Assembly (NCBI RefSeq): GCF_003148825.1
Contig: NZ_QGGZ01000001.1
Span: 744,001 to 808,000 of the forward strand
Direction of reading: 5' to 3'
Origin: Streptomyces sp. CG 926
GTDB taxonomy: Bacteria > Actinomycetota > Actinomycetes > Streptomycetales > Streptomycetaceae
Length of the DNA: 64,000 bases
Shown here: positions 8,097-16,052 of the stretch, in pieces
Position numbering within the stretch: position 1 is the first letter of the stretch
How the letters are laid out: each line of letters opens with the position of its first letter
Translations under genes and position numbers: made by a program
Notes under the pieces: model-generated
The model's database searches: none
What the model was told of the DNA's origin: nothing
Seen by the model: only the letters and a program-made list of their open reading frames with translations

Positions 8097-8451
8097 TCAC
8101 CCACCGATCTCCGGTCCGCCCAGCACCCGCCCGCCGGTCGCGGTCGCTGTTGAACACCACCTGCACGCCGTCGTACGCGGGCTCGGCGTCGTCCGCCGTC
8201 GAAACGTCCGGCTCGAACCGGCGGTACTCCCCCGTCGCGGGGTCCACCCGTGCGTCGGGGTGCTGGTGGCGCAGACCGGGCAACACCGCGGCCGTCCTAC
8301 GGACGTCCTGGACCGTGCGCAGCTCCGCGCCGAGGCGGATCTCCTCGTCCTGCCGGGCCGGCGGCGCGCACAGCGCCCGTGCCCGTGCCCGGCGGTACGC
8401 GTCGAAGGGGTCGGTGGTGCGGTCGACGGGGTACGCCCGCGACTTGCCCAC
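8097..8451 (-). pseudogene. Hypothetical gene, probably frameshifted near its 3' end
   Basis: From a GTG at 8449-8451 the minus strand reads about 100 codons with coding-like G/C third positions ('GKSRAYPVDRTTDPFDAYRR...', '...HPDARVDPATGEYRRFEPD...'). Around 8125-8145 the coding bias switches to a neighbouring frame that ends at 8097 with '...VLGGPEIGG'. The original frame instead runs on antisense into the neighbouring membrane gene. A one-base shift, real or a sequencing error, best explains this. I do not recognise the family. If the shift is real the gene is broken; if not, the protein has about 155 residues overlapping its neighbour. Confidence 0.4.
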
Positions 8452-8572
8452 GTGGCCGCATCTCGCACGCCGGCGGCCGGGCGTCCCGACCTCTGCGCGC
8501 AACGCGGGACACGGCGCGGCCGGTGTCCGATTCGTTCAAGACGGGCGCCCGGTGCGCGCCTAGCCTGCTGCC

Positions 8573-8974
8573 ATGACTCCTCGACTCGACCTGATCGGCA
8601 TGGTGGTCTCCGACATGGCCGCCTCGCTCGCCTTCTACCGCCGTCTCGGCCTGGACATCCCGGCCGAGGCCGACGGCGCGCCGCACGTGGAGGCCGTCCT
8701 GCCCGGAGGCCTACGGATCGCGTGGGACACGGAGGACACCATCCGTTCCTTCGACCCGTCGTGGACCGCGCCCACCGGCGACGGCCGCCGGGACCTGGCC
8801 TTCCTGTGCGACTCCCCCGCCGAGGTGGACGCGCTCTACGCCGAACTGACCGCCGCCGGGCACACCGGGCACCTGAAGCCCTGGGACGCCTTCTGGGGCC
8901 AGCGCTACGCCGTAGTGCTCGATCCGGACGGCGCCGGCGTCTCGCTGTTCGCCCCGTCGGCTCCGGCGGCGTAG
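8573..8974 (+). CDS. VOC-family (glyoxalase/bleomycin-resistance fold) protein
   Basis: A 133-aa vicinal-oxygen-chelate fold protein. It has the paired beta-alpha-beta-beta-beta modules, starting 'LDLIGMVVSDMAASLAFYRRLGLDIP' and ending 'WGQRYAVVLDPDGAGVSLFAP', as in metal-dependent dioxygenases and drug-binding resistance proteins. The metal ligands are not clear by eye, and the usual first His is absent ('LIGMVV'). It may therefore bind ligand without metal. The start ATG has a TAGCCT -10-like hexamer seven bases before it, so the mRNA may be leaderless. Its 3' end overlaps the convergent AraC gene by 70 bases, and the two may be functionally linked. Confidence 0.88.
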   Translation: MTPRLDLIGMVVSDMAASLAFYRRLGLDIPAEADGAPHVEAVLPGGLRIAWDTEDTIRSFDPSWTAPTGDGRRDLAFLCDSPAEVDALYAELTAAGHTGHLKPWDAFWGQRYAVVLDPDGAGVSLFAPSAPAA

Positions 8975-9654
8975 GCCCGCAGGGTCGTCCCGGCCAGCGC
9001 CCGCACCTCACGGGAGAGATGCGCCTGATCGGCGTACCCCGCGACGCAGGCGACCTCGGCGAAGGGCAGGCCCGTACGGGCCAGGGCCAGGGCGCGGCGC
9101 AGCCGCAGGATGCGGCCGAGCGTCCGGGGGCCGTATCCGAAGGCGTCGAGCGAGCGCCGGTGCAGCTGTCGCTCGCCGAGGCCGACGGCGCGGGCGATCT
9201 CGGCGACCGCCTCGCCCGCGCGGACCCGGGCCGCGACCTCGGCGGCCAGCGGGTCGGGCGCGCCGGCGGCGGCGGCGCGGGTGCGGGCCAGCGCCTCAAG
9301 TCCCGCGCGCGCGTCCCCGTACGCCTCGACGTACCCCTCGACCAGCCCGGACGCCCGGCGCGCCGCACGGGCGGGCCACAGGTCGGCGAGCTCGACGCGC
9401 CGGTCCCGTAGCGCGTGCGCCGGTACGCCGATCAGCGCGGGCGCGGTACCGGGTGCGAGCCGGATTCCCGCGAAGGCCCCGCCGGGGACCTCCCCGGCCG
9501 GATGCGGCCCGGTGTCGGGTCCGGCCACCAGCAGCCGCCCGTCGGCCCACATCAGGTCCATGCAGCCGTCGGGCAGCACCACCGCGCCGGTGCGGGCGGC
9601 CGCGCGCCACAGCACGGCTCCGGGGACGGCCGTGGACACCGCTTCCTCGTACAC
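8905..9654 (-). CDS. AraC-family transcriptional regulator
   Basis: A 249-aa regulator with an N-terminal ligand-binding half (about 1-130, 'VLPDGCMDLMW' and 'AGIRLAPGTAPALIG' typical of the DUF6597-type sensor) and a C-terminal double helix-turn-helix (about 145-230) with 'AEIARAVGLGERQLHRR' and 'EVACVAGYADQAHLSREVRALAG'. The start is a GTG at 9652-9654; GGAG and a TAACCT -10-like box lie immediately upstream. It converges with and overlaps the VOC gene by 70 bases, and diverges from a methyltransferase gene across a 185-base region holding a strong inverted repeat. Likely targets are these neighbours; the effector is unknown. Confidence 0.9.
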   Translation of the reverse strand: MYEEAVSTAVPGAVLWRAAARTGAVVLPDGCMDLMWADGRLLVAGPDTGPHPAGEVPGGAFAGIRLAPGTAPALIGVPAHALRDRRVELADLWPARAARRASGLVEGYVEAYGDARAGLEALARTRAAAAGAPDPLAAEVAARVRAGEAVAEIARAVGLGERQLHRRSLDAFGYGPRTLGRILRLRRALALARTGLPFAEVACVAGYADQAHLSREVRALAGTTLRAYAAGADGANSETPAPSGSSTTA

Positions 9655-9744
9655 GACTCCAGGTTAAGGACCGGGCGTCTCTTTCGGATCAGGCCCGGCG
9701 CGCCTCGGTGGAGCGGGAGGGCGCCGGTGGAGGATCGGGGGGGC

Positions 9745-9776
9745 GGCGGATGCGGCCGATGCGGGCCGCATCCGCC
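9745..9776. promoter_or_regulatory. Perfect 13-bp inverted repeat in the AraC/methyltransferase intergenic region
   Basis: The arms at 9745-9757 (GGCGGATGCGGCC) and 9764-9776 are exact reverse complements around a 6-base loop. The hairpin would sit about 60 bases upstream of the methyltransferase start, followed by a 9-base tandem (TTCGTGCCC). It could be an operator, a 5'-UTR attenuator, or a terminator for anything transcribed leftward. The structure is seen; the role is open. Confidence 0.5.
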
Positions 9777-9838
9777 GTGCCCTTCGTGCCCTTCGTGCCC
9801 GCCGCAGCCCGTTTCCCGCCCCGTGAAGAGGTCCGGAC

Positions 9839-10669
9839 GTGAATCTCCCCGACGACGACCCGGCGCCGCGTCCCGACGGCGAGGCAGGCGGACGCTACGG
9901 CGAGGCGGTCTTCCGGCCCGAGCTGCCGGGCGAGGACGACCGCATCGACCTCGGTGCGCTCGCCTATGACGACTTCACCCTGGCCCGGCTGCGCGCGCTG
10001 GGCGCCGGACCGGGCTGGCGCTGCCTCGACGTGGGCGCGGGAACGGGCACGGTCGCCCGGCTCCTCCTGGACCGGGCCGGGGTCGCTGAGGTGGTGGCCG
10101 TCGACCGGGACACGACCTTCCTCACGGCGCACCCGGCGCCCGGGCTCACCCCGCTGGAGGCGGACATCACCGCCCTGGACTTCGCTCCGGGACGCTTCCA
10201 GCTGGTGCACGCCCGGTTCGTGCTGATGCACCTGCGGAACTGGCCGCGGATGATCGGCAAGCTCGCCTCCCTGGTCGCCCCGGGCGGTGTCCTGGTCCTC
10301 GGCGACGCGGTCGACCTGACCACCCCCGCCGCGCCGACGACCACGTACGGCCGGGTGATGCGGGCCATGTGGCAGGGGCTGGGGGACAGCCTGGGCACCG
10401 ATGTCTCCTGGGTGCCGGAGTATCCCGCGCACCTGCGGGAGGCCGGTCTGCTGTCCGTGGGGGCCGAGATCCTCGTGCCGCCGCTGCTGCCGGGCAGCCC
10501 GATCAGCCGGTTCTGGGCCGGTACCTGGGAGCGCGCGCGGGAGCCTATGACGGCCACCGGGCTGGTCGACGACGCGACGATCGACGCGGCGATCGCCTAC
10601 CTGGACTCGCCGGACTGCGCCGCGCTCTCCCCCGGCCTGCTCACCGCCTGGGGCAGGAAGGCCCCGTAA
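9839..10669 (+). CDS. Class I SAM-dependent methyltransferase
   Basis: A 276-aa Rossmann-fold methyltransferase. Motif I is 'CLDVGAGTGTVARLL' (about 60-74), the acidic loop is 'VVAVDRD', 'ADITALDF' follows, and the post-motif 'QLVHARFVLMHLRNWPRMIGKLASLVAPGGVLVLGD' is the typical UbiE/COQ5-like pattern. The start is a GTG at 9839 with GAAGAGG seven bases upstream. It is cytosolic and methylates an unknown small molecule; the C-terminal 100 residues form the usual variable cap. It is divergent from the AraC regulator and ends just before a strong bidirectional terminator. Confidence 0.9.
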   Translation: MNLPDDDPAPRPDGEAGGRYGEAVFRPELPGEDDRIDLGALAYDDFTLARLRALGAGPGWRCLDVGAGTGTVARLLLDRAGVAEVVAVDRDTTFLTAHPAPGLTPLEADITALDFAPGRFQLVHARFVLMHLRNWPRMIGKLASLVAPGGVLVLGDAVDLTTPAAPTTTYGRVMRAMWQGLGDSLGTDVSWVPEYPAHLREAGLLSVGAEILVPPLLPGSPISRFWAGTWERAREPMTATGLVDDATIDAAIAYLDSPDCAALSPGLLTAWGRKAP

Positions 10670-10720
10670 CGACACCGGGCGGGAGACGCGGGAGGGCGCG
10701 GCGAGGCACGTGAGGCGCGC

Positions 10721-10753
10721 GGCCGGCGGGCCGGGCACCCCGGCCCGCCGGCC
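10721..10753. terminator. Bidirectional hairpin terminator
   Basis: A perfect 15-bp GC stem (GGCCGGCGGGCCGGG and its complement at 10739-10753) with a 3-base loop lies between two convergent stop codons. There is no U-tract, as is common in Streptomyces, but position and strength support termination on both strands. Confidence 0.75.
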
Positions 10754-10754
10754 T

Positions 10755-11870
10755 TCAGTGCTTGCGCAGCCGGCCGTGGTAGTCCTCGGGCGGCAGGAAC
10801 TTCGACCACCGCTCCGGGAACTCCGACGGCATCCCGTCGTCCTCGTCGTCCTCCGACTCGCCCTCCGCCATCGCCCGCCACGCCGCGGCCCGCGCGATCA
10901 GCTGGGCGGCCTCGGCCTCGCGGGCCCGTTCGTTCGCCTCGCGCGCAGCCGCCGTGGCCACCGAGGGCCAGACGCGGTCGATCGCGGCGTTGACGGCGGC
11001 CCCGACCAGCACGGCGAAGGCCGAGATGCCGATCCACAGCAGTACGGCCACGGGCGCGGCCAGTGATCCGTAGATCGTCGGCCCCTCGACCGTGTTGGTG
11101 AGGTAGATCCGCAGCAGGAACGAGCCCAGCACCCACATGGCGAGGGCCACCAGCGCCCCGGGCACGTCCTCGATCCACGGCGAGCGCACGGGCACGGACA
11201 CGTGGTAGAGCGTCGTGAGGAAGGCGATGGACAGCAGCGTCACGGTCGGCCAGTAGAGCACCGCGATCACTTCGGTGCCCCAGGGCACCAGCCGGACGAC
11301 CGCGTCGGGCCCCACCACCATCAGCGGGAGCACGATCGCGCCGATCAGCAGGGCGATGATGTAGAGCAGGAAGGCCAGCAGCCGGGTCTTGACGATGCCG
11401 CGATGGCCGTCGAGCCCGTACATCACGGTGATGGTGTCGATGAAGACGTTGACGGCGCGCGATCCCGACCACAGGGCGAAGGCGAATCCGAGGGAGATCA
11501 GGTCGGGGCGGCCGCTGCGGGTGACGTCGTCCAAGAGGGGTCTGGCGATGTCGTTGACGCCCCGGTCGGACAGGACCGTGCCGACCGCCGCCAGGATGTT
11601 CTCCTCGATGCTTCCGACCGTGCGGGTGTCGGTCCAGCCGTCCACGTAGCCGAGCAGACCCAGCAGGCCGAGGAAGAGCGGGGGCAGCGAGAGCAGCGTG
11701 AAGAACGCCGCCTCGGCCGCGAGCCCGAGGATCCGGTACTCGATGCACGAGTTGACGGTGTCCTTCAGCAGCAGCCAGCCCATCTTCCGCATGGAGACGT
11801 TGCGGTAGAGGGCGCGGGCCCGGTGGAGCCGTCCTGGGGTCCGCTCGGGTGTTTCTTTTGCTGGCTGCAC
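10755..11870 (-). CDS. YihY/BrkB-family integral membrane protein
   Basis: A 371-aa UPF0761/YihY protein with about six membrane helices between residues 45 and 300. Family signs are an early 'AAEAAFFTLLSLPPLFLGLLG', the 'SGSRAVNVFIDTITVMYGLD' block (about 135-160) and 'VLLWIGISAFAVLVGAAVNAAID' near 280. The C-terminal 70 residues are a charged cytosolic tail. The family was once called ribonuclease BN in error; it is now seen as a transporter-like membrane protein of unclear substrate. The promoter region is shared with the divergent aidB-like gene, whose start lies only 17 bases away. Confidence 0.9.
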   Translation of the reverse strand: MQPAKETPERTPGRLHRARALYRNVSMRKMGWLLLKDTVNSCIEYRILGLAAEAAFFTLLSLPPLFLGLLGLLGYVDGWTDTRTVGSIEENILAAVGTVLSDRGVNDIARPLLDDVTRSGRPDLISLGFAFALWSGSRAVNVFIDTITVMYGLDGHRGIVKTRLLAFLLYIIALLIGAIVLPLMVVGPDAVVRLVPWGTEVIAVLYWPTVTLLSIAFLTTLYHVSVPVRSPWIEDVPGALVALAMWVLGSFLLRIYLTNTVEGPTIYGSLAAPVAVLLWIGISAFAVLVGAAVNAAIDRVWPSVATAAAREANERAREAEAAQLIARAAAWRAMAEGESEDDEDDGMPSEFPERWSKFLPPEDYHGRLRKH

Positions 11871-11887
11871 GTCCTTACGGTATCCGC

Positions 11888-13531
11888 ATGGCAGCCACCA
11901 CCCACACAGTCAGCAACCAGGCCCCGCCCCTGGTGGGGTACGACGTCTACGGCGGCGATCGGGCCCTCACCGAGGGCGTCGAGCGTCACCTCGCGGCCGC
12001 GGAACCCGAACTCCTCGGCGAGGTAAGGCAGGAACTCACCGACCTCGGGCGTGCGGCCGGTTCCGCGCAGGCCCAGGAATGGGGTGTGCAGTCGAACGAG
12101 AATCCGCCCACGCTGCGGACGCACGACCGGTACGGGAACCGGATCGACGAGGTCGATTTCCACCCGGCCTGGCATCGGCTGCTCGGGCACGCGGTGACCT
12201 CCGGGCTCACGGACGCCTGGGGGCGCCCGGCCGGGCACCTGCGCCGGGCCGCCGGGTTCTTCATCTGGTCCCAGGCCGAGGCGGGGCACGGCTGCCCGAT
12301 CTCCATGACCCATGCGGCCGTCCCGGCGCTGCGCACCGATCCGGCGCTCGCCGCCGAATGGGAGCCGCGGCTGACCTCGCACGTGTACGAGCAGGGGCTG
12401 CGGCCGGCCGCCGAGAAGGGCGGTGTGCTCTTCGGCATGGGGATGACCGAGAAGCAGGGCGGCAGCGACGTACGGGCGAACACGACGGCCGCGGTGCCGC
12501 TGGACGCGTCCGGCGAGTACCTGCTGACCGGGCACAAGTGGTTCTGCTCGGCGCCGATGTGCGACGGCTTCCTGGTACTGGCGCAGGCTCCGGGCGGGCT
12601 GACGTGCTTCCTGGTGCCGCGGGTGCTGCCGGACGGTACGCGCAACGTCTTCGCGATCCAGCGACTGAAGGACAAGCTGGGCAACAAGTCGAACGCGTCG
12701 AGCGAGGTGGAGTTCGACGGGACCTGGGCGCGCCGGGTCGGTGAGGAGGGCCGCGGGGTGCGGACCATCATCGAGATGGTCGCGGCGACCCGGCTGGACT
12801 GTGTCATCGGCTCGGCCTCGCTGATGCGGCAGGCCCTGACGCAGGCCGTGCACCACGCGGAGCACCGCTCCGCTTTCGGAGCACCGCTCATCGACCAGCC
12901 GCTGATGCGCAACGTGCTCGCCGACCTCGCCCTGGAGTCGGAGGCCGCGACCACCTTGACCCTGCGCCTGGCCGCCGCCAACGACGCCGGGACCGAGCAG
13001 GAGAAGGCCTTCCTGCGCCTCGCCGTGCCCGCCGCCAAGTACTGGGTGACCAAGCGCTGTACGCCGATGGTGGCGGAGGCTCTGGAGTGTCTGGGGGGCA
13101 ACGGCTACGTAGAGGAGTCGGGACTGCCCAGACTGCTGCGCGAGTCGCCGCTGAACTCCATCTGGGAGGGCTCGGGCAACGTGCAGGCGCTGGACGTACT
13201 GCGCGCCCTGCAGCGCGAGCCGCAGGCGCTGAACGCCTTCCTCCAGGAGGTCGGTCTGGCCCGGGGCGCGGACCACCGGCTGGATTCGGCCATCAAGGAC
13301 CTGTTGACGGATCTCGCCGATCTGGAGGGCATCGAGGCGCGGGCCCGTCGGGTGGTGGAGCGGATGGCCCTGGTGCTCCAGGGATCGCTGCTGGTGCGAT
13401 GGGCCCCGTCGGAGGTCGCCGACGCCTTCTGCGCCTCGCGGCTGGGCGGCGACTGGGGCACGGCCTTCGGCACGCTGCCGCACAGCCTGGATCTGCGCGC
13501 GGTGGTGGAACGGGCGCGGATCACGGGCTAG
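11888..13531 (+). CDS. AidB-type acyl-CoA dehydrogenase family protein
   Basis: A 547-aa flavoprotein matching the full length of E. coli AidB (541 aa). Shared blocks include 'FHPAWHRLLGHAVT' near 95, 'ITMTEKQGGSDVR'-type FAD/substrate loop ('GMGMTEKQGGSDV', about 195-207), 'LTGHKWFCSAPMCD', 'RLKDKLGNKSNASSEVEF', and 'EALECLGGNGYVEESGLPRL...NSIWEGSGNVQALDVLR' near 400-440. The last 110 residues are the AidB-specific helical domain that binds DNA. AidB protects DNA during alkylation stress; whether this member does so is inference. The start ATG at 11888 gives MAATTHTVSNQ, mirroring the E. coli N-terminus, and fits better than the upstream in-frame ATG. Confidence 0.92.
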   Translation: MAATTHTVSNQAPPLVGYDVYGGDRALTEGVERHLAAAEPELLGEVRQELTDLGRAAGSAQAQEWGVQSNENPPTLRTHDRYGNRIDEVDFHPAWHRLLGHAVTSGLTDAWGRPAGHLRRAAGFFIWSQAEAGHGCPISMTHAAVPALRTDPALAAEWEPRLTSHVYEQGLRPAAEKGGVLFGMGMTEKQGGSDVRANTTAAVPLDASGEYLLTGHKWFCSAPMCDGFLVLAQAPGGLTCFLVPRVLPDGTRNVFAIQRLKDKLGNKSNASSEVEFDGTWARRVGEEGRGVRTIIEMVAATRLDCVIGSASLMRQALTQAVHHAEHRSAFGAPLIDQPLMRNVLADLALESEAATTLTLRLAAANDAGTEQEKAFLRLAVPAAKYWVTKRCTPMVAEALECLGGNGYVEESGLPRLLRESPLNSIWEGSGNVQALDVLRALQREPQALNAFLQEVGLARGADHRLDSAIKDLLTDLADLEGIEARARRVVERMALVLQGSLLVRWAPSEVADAFCASRLGGDWGTAFGTLPHSLDLRAVVERARITG

Positions 13532-13535
13532 GAAA

Positions 13536-13552
13536 GAGCCCCCGTCGGGCTC
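13536..13552. terminator. Short hairpin after the aidB-like gene
   Basis: A 6-bp perfect stem (GAGCCC/GGGCTC) with a 5-base loop begins five bases after the TAG. Weak for a terminator but well placed. Confidence 0.4.
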
Positions 13553-13842
13553 CACGGCGGTCCCCAAACCGCTCCCAGCCGGGATCCGGGCCCATCACCG
13601 GTACAGAAGGTGGCGCCGCGCCGACTCGGCGCCACCCCTGATCCGAAGCCCCGAGGAGGAGCCGGCACGCCGCTCTGCGGCGTCCGGACAGTTTCGGTCG
13701 CCCGACCGGGACTTGGCGAGAGTTGCATACCGTTGCAACCTGTGAGTCGGCAGCCGTCCGTCGGGGTGCTCGGGGAAGCGCCACGCGCGCGGACCTCCCG
13801 GCCGGCTCGCGTCGTACGTCCTGTTCGCACGGGGAGGTTCCG
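13553..13842. promoter_or_regulatory. Upstream region of the GAF regulator with an inverted repeat
   Basis: No gene is seen in these 290 bases. At 13722-13739 an inverted repeat GTTGCA-N6-TGCAAC occurs, which also contains GTTGCA as a direct repeat 10 bases apart. It lies about 105 bases before the downstream start, a plausible place for an operator or activator site. Which protein binds is unknown. Confidence 0.35.
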
Positions 13843-15159
13843 GTGGCCGACACCACAGGCAGCACGGTCGATGCGGCACGCATCTCGGCCATGGACGCGC
13901 GGGCGGCGGCGCGTCTGCTCAAGGGCGTACGGGCGGCGGCGCTGGCCGGGGACCGCCCACCGGCCGCGCCCCGGCCGGAGATCGCGGAGTCCTGGCGCCG
14001 GATGCTGGCCGTCGGGGTGCACCCCGACCGGGACGCGCGCTCGCGGATGCTGTCGGCCGCCGAGACGGAGGAGCGGCGGCACGTGTCGCCGCTCCGGGAG
14101 ATCCTGCCGGTGCTGCGCGAGGGCTTGTTGCCCGCCCTGGACGAGGCCCTGCACATCATGGTCGTCGCGGACGCCGACGGGCGGCTGCTGTGGCGCGAGG
14201 GCCACTCGTCCATCCTGCGCAAGGCGGACCGGCTCGGCTTCGCGGTCGGGGCCGACTGGGACGAGGCGGTCGTCGGCACGAACGGGGTGGGCACCGCCCT
14301 GGTGGCCCGGCGCCCGGTGCAGGTGTTCTCCGCCGAGCACTTCGTCTCCAGCCATCACGACTGGACCTGCGCCGGGGCGCCGCTACGGGACCCGCGCGAC
14401 GGCCGGCTGCTGGGCGTGGTCGACGTCAGCGGCCCGCTGGCCACCATGCACCCGGCGACGCTGGCGTGGGTGAGCTCGGTGGCCCGGCTCGCGGAGCGGG
14501 AGCTGCGGCTGCGGCACCTGGAGTCGCTGGAACGGCTGCGGACGGTCGCGGCGCCCTTGCTGGCCCGGCTGCCGGGGCGGGCGCTGGCCGTGGACCCGAA
14601 CGGCTGGACGGCTGCGGTGACGGGCCTGGCGCCCGCCGAGCGGATCCCGCTGCCGAAGACGTTCGGGCCGGGCCGGGTGTGGGTGCCGCGGCTCGGGGAG
14701 TGCGTGGTGGAGCCGCTGCCCGGCGGCTGGCTGCTGCGGGTCGACCAGGGCGGTCGCGACACAGCGGCGGCGGTGACCCGGATCGTCCTGGACCTCAGCC
14801 GGGCGGGGTGCTGGTCGGCGACGGTGTACGGCCCCTCCGGAAGCTGGTCGCAGGAGCTGAGCCCGCGCCACGCGGAGCTGCTGTTCCTGCTGGCGGAGAG
14901 CCCGCGGGGGCGCTCGGCGGCGGAGCTGGCCGGGGAGCTGTTCGGGGACCCGACGCGCACGGTGACGGTCCGCGCGGAGCTGTCCCGCGTACGCCGGCAC
15001 CTGGCGGGCGTCCTCACCCACCGGCCGTACCGGTTCGCGCAGGACGTGGAGGTGGAGCTGATCCGCCCCGAGGATCCCGCCGCGCTGCTCCCGCACTCCA
15101 CCGCACCCGCGGTGGTCCGGGCCCGCCTGGGCCGGACGGGGCCCGGCATGATTCCCTGA
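13843..15159 (+). CDS. GAF-domain sensory transcriptional regulator
   Basis: This 438-aa protein opens with a helical segment 'APRPEIAESWRRMLAVGVHPDR' (about 40-62), the usual N-terminus of acetoacetate/aldehyde metabolism-type activators. A GAF domain follows (about 95-225, 'EGHSSILRKADRLGFAVGADWDEAVVGTNGVGTAL', 'HDWTCAGAPLRDPRDGRLLGVVDVSG'). The C-terminus is a winged helix-type DNA-binding region (about 335-400, 'LSPRHAELLFLLAESPRGRSAAELAGELFG...TVRAELSRVRRHL'). The central AAA+ sigma-54 module found in related proteins is missing, as is normal in actinobacteria. The GTG at 13843 has GGGGAGG upstream. The ligand and targets are unknown; such genes often neighbour aldehyde or alcohol dehydrogenases, absent here. 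Confidence 0.85.
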   Translation: MADTTGSTVDAARISAMDARAAARLLKGVRAAALAGDRPPAAPRPEIAESWRRMLAVGVHPDRDARSRMLSAAETEERRHVSPLREILPVLREGLLPALDEALHIMVVADADGRLLWREGHSSILRKADRLGFAVGADWDEAVVGTNGVGTALVARRPVQVFSAEHFVSSHHDWTCAGAPLRDPRDGRLLGVVDVSGPLATMHPATLAWVSSVARLAERELRLRHLESLERLRTVAAPLLARLPGRALAVDPNGWTAAVTGLAPAERIPLPKTFGPGRVWVPRLGECVVEPLPGGWLLRVDQGGRDTAAAVTRIVLDLSRAGCWSATVYGPSGSWSQELSPRHAELLFLLAESPRGRSAAELAGELFGDPTRTVTVRAELSRVRRHLAGVLTHRPYRFAQDVEVELIRPEDPAALLPHSTAPAVVRARLGRTGPGMIP

Positions 15160-15164
15160 GCTGC

Positions 15165-15728
15165 ATGAGCACCATCACTCTCACCACCTGGTCGCTGGAG
15201 ATGACCTCTCCCGCGGACCTCGTCCCGGCGGCTCCGGCGGGCCCGGAGATATCCATCGCGCGGGCCGAGGTCCCCTCCCCCGAGTTCAGCCGCTTCCTGT
15301 ACGCGTCGGTGGGCGGCGACATCCACTGGACGGACCGGCTGGCCCTGACCCGCGCGCAGTGGGTGGAGCAGCTGGCCCGGCCGGGCGTGGAGACCTGGGT
15401 GGCGTACGACCGGGGCACGCCGGCCGGGTACGTGGAACTCGACCCGCAGGACGACGGCGTGGTGGAGATCATGTACTTCGGTCTCCTCCCCGACTTCCGC
15501 GGCCGCCGCATCGGCGGGCACCTGCTGTCGGTGGGCATCGCCCGGGCGTGGTCCCTGGCGGAGCGCTGGCCGGAGCTGGAGCCGACCCGGCGGGTATGGG
15601 TGCACACGTGCAGCCAGGACGGGCCGACGGCGATGAGCAACTACCAGCGGCGCGGCTTCAAGATCTTCAAGACGGAGACGGAGTCCAAGGTGGAGACCCC
15701 GACCCCGGGCCCCTGGCCCGGCGCGTAA
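15165..15728 (+). CDS. GNAT-family N-acetyltransferase
   Basis: This 187-aa protein has an N-terminal 'TTWSLEMTSPADLVPAAPAG' lead, the segment 'EFSRFLYASVGGDIHWTDRLALTRAQW', and the acetyl-CoA loop 'FGLLPDFRGRRIGGHLLS' (about 103-120; the R/Q-x-x-G-x-G/A motif is here R-G-R-R-I-G-G). The ending '...SNYQRRGFKIFKTE' completes the GNAT fold. Start ATG at 15165, five bases after the regulator stop, so the two genes are probably co-transcribed. Cytosolic acetyl transfer to an unknown amine. A strong terminator follows. Confidence 0.88.
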   Translation: MSTITLTTWSLEMTSPADLVPAAPAGPEISIARAEVPSPEFSRFLYASVGGDIHWTDRLALTRAQWVEQLARPGVETWVAYDRGTPAGYVELDPQDDGVVEIMYFGLLPDFRGRRIGGHLLSVGIARAWSLAERWPELEPTRRVWVHTCSQDGPTAMSNYQRRGFKIFKTETESKVETPTPGPWPGA

Positions 15729-15796
15729 CCCCTCCGGGGTCGGTCGACCGAGCCCACCGGGGGTGCCGCTGCCGGGGCCCCGCCCCCGCACCTCCA

Positions 15797-15847
15797 CGCC
15801 TCGAACGCCGGCGAGGCTGAGATCAAGCCTCGCCGGCGTTCGAGGCG
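15797..15847. terminator. Very strong 22-bp hairpin terminator
   Basis: The arms 15797-15818 and 15826-15847 are perfectly complementary over 22 bp around a 7-base loop. It ends the GAF-GNAT unit and separates it from the sulfur regulon. No U-tract. Confidence 0.85.
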
Positions 15848-15865
15848 CGGGGTCCAGGGGTGGAT

Positions 15866-15919
15866 CCCCTGGACCGGCGGAGCCCCCTGGACCGGCGGAG
15901 CCCCCTGGACCGGCCGAGG
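15866..15919. repeat. Three tandem 18-base repeats after the terminator
   Basis: The unit CCCCTGGACCGGCGGAGC occurs at 15866 and 15884, with an imperfect third copy at 15902. It lies in non-coding DNA just beyond the hairpin. Short intergenic tandem repeats like this often vary in copy number between strains. Confidence 0.7.
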
Positions 15920-15957
15920 CCGGCTTCCCTGCGTGACCCCCGTCACGCCATCCCATC

Positions 15958-15980
15958 ATTCGAGACGAGTTCGTCCGAAT
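15958..15980. promoter_or_regulatory. Imperfect palindrome upstream of the cysteine leader peptide
   Basis: ATTCGAGACG and CGTCCGAAT form an imperfect inverted repeat (one bulged base) about 70 bases before the leader-peptide start. It is a candidate operator for a sulfur-responsive repressor. No regulator gene is adjacent. Evidence is structure and place only. Confidence 0.3.
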
Positions 15981-16052
15981 CGTGGACAGTAGTGGACTCC
16001 TCCAATCGGCACATGACACGCTTCCGCCATGAATGGAGCTGGAATTGCCTTG

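Noticed and set aside
11765..13567. A 600-codon minus-strand frame opposite the AidB-like gene
   Set aside because: The plus-strand protein aligns end to end with AidB, so the antisense frame is a shadow.
15797..15919. Possible CRISPR-like array (hairpin plus three repeats)
   Set aside because: Repeats are contiguous with no spacers and no cas genes are present.
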